In this document: piece by piece, positions 34,429 to 35,470 of the stretch
Numbering within the stretch: the stretch's first letter is position 1
Layout: each line of letters opens with the position of its first letter
Made by a program: the position numbers and the translations under genes
Assembly: GCA_028703475.1 (NCBI GenBank)
Contig: JAQVMU010000009.1
Span: forward strand, 1-35,470
Length of the DNA: 35,470 nt
Origin: Atribacterota bacterium
Lineage (GTDB): Bacteria > Atribacterota > Phoenicimicrobiia > Phoenicimicrobiales > Stramentimicrobiaceae
Reading direction: 5' to 3'
The notes under the pieces: model-generated
The model's database searches: none
What the model was told of the DNA's origin: nothing
Seen by the model: the letters and a program-made list of their open reading frames with translations, nothing else

Positions 34429-35403
34429 TTAGTATACATCAAATATTTCTGCAAATTCTTCTCCCCAACGTTGAATTTCTTCATCTGAAAGTTCTCTAAT
34501 AGCAATAACTTCTGCCTTATCCATATCTTCAATAGGCGGGAATACGCCCGGTGCCAGTACATATTCGCCAACTTCATTCGCCAGTATGGACATAGCCTCA
34601 TTTGAGAGCCAGTAATCCACAAAAGCCTTTGCTTCATCAGGATTTGGAGCAGAAGATGTCACTGCAATAGCTCGAGGTGTTCCCAAAAGTGGCTGCTCCA
34701 GCCGTGCCCAATCTAAAGGTGCCGGGGCTTTAGTGATTATGTATTTAGGCATAGAGATACCAATATGTTTTTCACCACTTTCAATTGGAGCAGGCGTAGG
34801 ACCAAAAGAAGCTACAAACATGGGATTATTTGCAGCCAATCCCTCAAGAAAATCTCTCCAGGCTTCTTCTGTTTCAAAGACATTCTCCTTCAGGCCTACC
34901 AGCCAGGAAATAGTTGTCGGATGTATGGATGGATTAGCCATAACAATTCTATCCTTCCAGATTGGATCAGTTAAATCCTCATACCTTTTGGGAACCTCTT
35001 CCGGATCAACCATTTCCTTATTGTAAATAAGTCCAACATATTCTATTCCAAAAAGCTGGATACCATCTTTGCGAGTCCATTCCTGGTAATCTTCTGCCAC
35101 AGGAGATATGTAATCCGACAATACTCCTCTTTCATTTAATAAATCAAGAACAGTAATTGGTGCCTGTATTACATCAGCCTGTAGCTTACCTGCTTCAAAC
35201 TCAGTAATAACAGTGGCAAGGAATTTGTCAGTGGAAATTCTGGTATATTCACCGTCTATTCCTGTAGCAGTTTCGAATGCTTCCATAATCGGCTCTATTG
35301 CTGTGATGTTGGCATAAAAAGATACCTTTTGGGCTAATATCGGAATATTGAGCATTAAACATAAAATTAAAGAAATTGTAGCTATATAAATAATTTTTTT
35401 CAT
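34429..35403 (-). CDS. ABC substrate-binding protein, FbpA/PhnS-like
   Basis: About 324 residues with a signal peptide (cleavage after ILA at about 24) and a type II periplasmic binding fold (SBP_bac_6/8). VSFYANITAIEPIMEAFETATG matches the N-terminus of Fe3+ and 2-aminoethylphosphonate binders. The adjacent tyrosine pair (YY) that coordinates iron in FbpA is not seen near its usual place, where GEYVLAPG is found. An organic anion such as a phosphonate, a phosphoglycerate or a sugar phosphate is therefore as likely as iron. GGAGGT lies 9 nt before ATG 35403; the GTG one codon earlier is possible. It heads the operon binding protein, ATPase, permease. Confidence 0.9.
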   Translation of the reverse strand: MKKIIYIATISLILCLMLNIPILAQKVSFYANITAIEPIMEAFETATGIDGEYTRISTDKFLATVITEFEAGKLQADVIQAPITVLDLLNERGVLSDYISPVAEDYQEWTRKDGIQLFGIEYVGLIYNKEMVDPEEVPKRYEDLTDPIWKDRIVMANPSIHPTTISWLVGLKENVFETEEAWRDFLEGLAANNPMFVASFGPTPAPIESGEKHIGISMPKYIITKAPAPLDWARLEQPLLGTPRAIAVTSSAPNPDEAKAFVDYWLSNEAMSILANEVGEYVLAPGVFPPIEDMDKAEVIAIRELSDEEIQRWGEEFAEIFDVY

Positions 35404-35470
35404 CACTCTAATACCTCCAAATAGATTTAGTCAATAAACTGAAAATCTTGAATTTAATAAACAAGATTAG

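Noticed and set aside
1-35470. CRISPR array, IS element, prophage, tRNA or rRNA
   Set aside because: No regularly spaced direct repeats, transposase or phage genes, or recognisable tRNA/rRNA sequence were seen.

Overview
The window is an AT-rich bacterial chromosome segment, very AT-rich between genes, with strong Shine-Dalgarno (SD) sequences and frequent GTG/TTG starts. It holds 26 protein-coding genes and one gene remnant. It carries ABC-type solute uptake systems, ferredoxin-type Fe-S proteins, a murein amidase with an AMIN domain and a c-di-GMP signalling protein, but no phage, IS, CRISPR, rRNA or tRNA. The gene set suits an anaerobic, heterotrophic, possibly diderm low-GC bacterium such as Atribacterota, Halanaerobiales or another deep clostridial relative. 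That placement is inference from style and gene content only.

Left end (1-5270): a 941-residue GAF-PAS-PAS-GAF-GGDEF-HD-GYP protein, a decayed enoyl-CoA hydratase tail, a class II aldolase, a macro-domain ADP-ribose hydrolase and a small membrane protein. From 5269 onward every gene lies on the minus strand. 5269-11441 holds a DUF362 ferredoxin and a QueG-like Fe-S protein, an exported AbgB-like M20 amidohydrolase behind an elaborate RNA leader, a ferritin-like/VIT1 iron transporter fusion, a degenerate GIY-YIG protein and a DUF212 PAP2-like membrane protein.

11751-16476 is a complete branched-chain-amino-acid-type ABC operon (livK-H-M-G-F). 17142-22839 is a housekeeping run: GDPD phosphodiesterase, ICMT-like methyltransferase, nitroreductase, YgjP-like metalloprotease, amidase and GNAT acetyltransferase. 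22879-27543 is a CUT2 sugar importer (binding protein, single-domain ATPase, permease) preceded by a Gfo/Idh/MocA dehydrogenase. 27754-31425 is a heterodimeric ABC exporter with one degenerate ATP site. 31608-35403 is a Fe3+/phosphonate/polyamine-type importer (binding protein, ATPase, fused double permease).

The most striking non-coding element is the leader of the M20 gene (about 9335 to 8981, minus strand). A TTGACA-17-TAAAAT promoter is followed by five mutually complementary RNA segments. They can form either two tandem intrinsic terminators or two alternative 13-bp helices that destroy both terminators. Every non-Watson-Crick position is G-U in the minus-strand RNA. I could not match it to a known riboswitch class. 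Other points of note are an apparent ATT start codon for the GNAT gene, orphan SD sequences far upstream of three exported-protein genes, and long hairpins directly after both complete binding-protein genes that head uptake operons.
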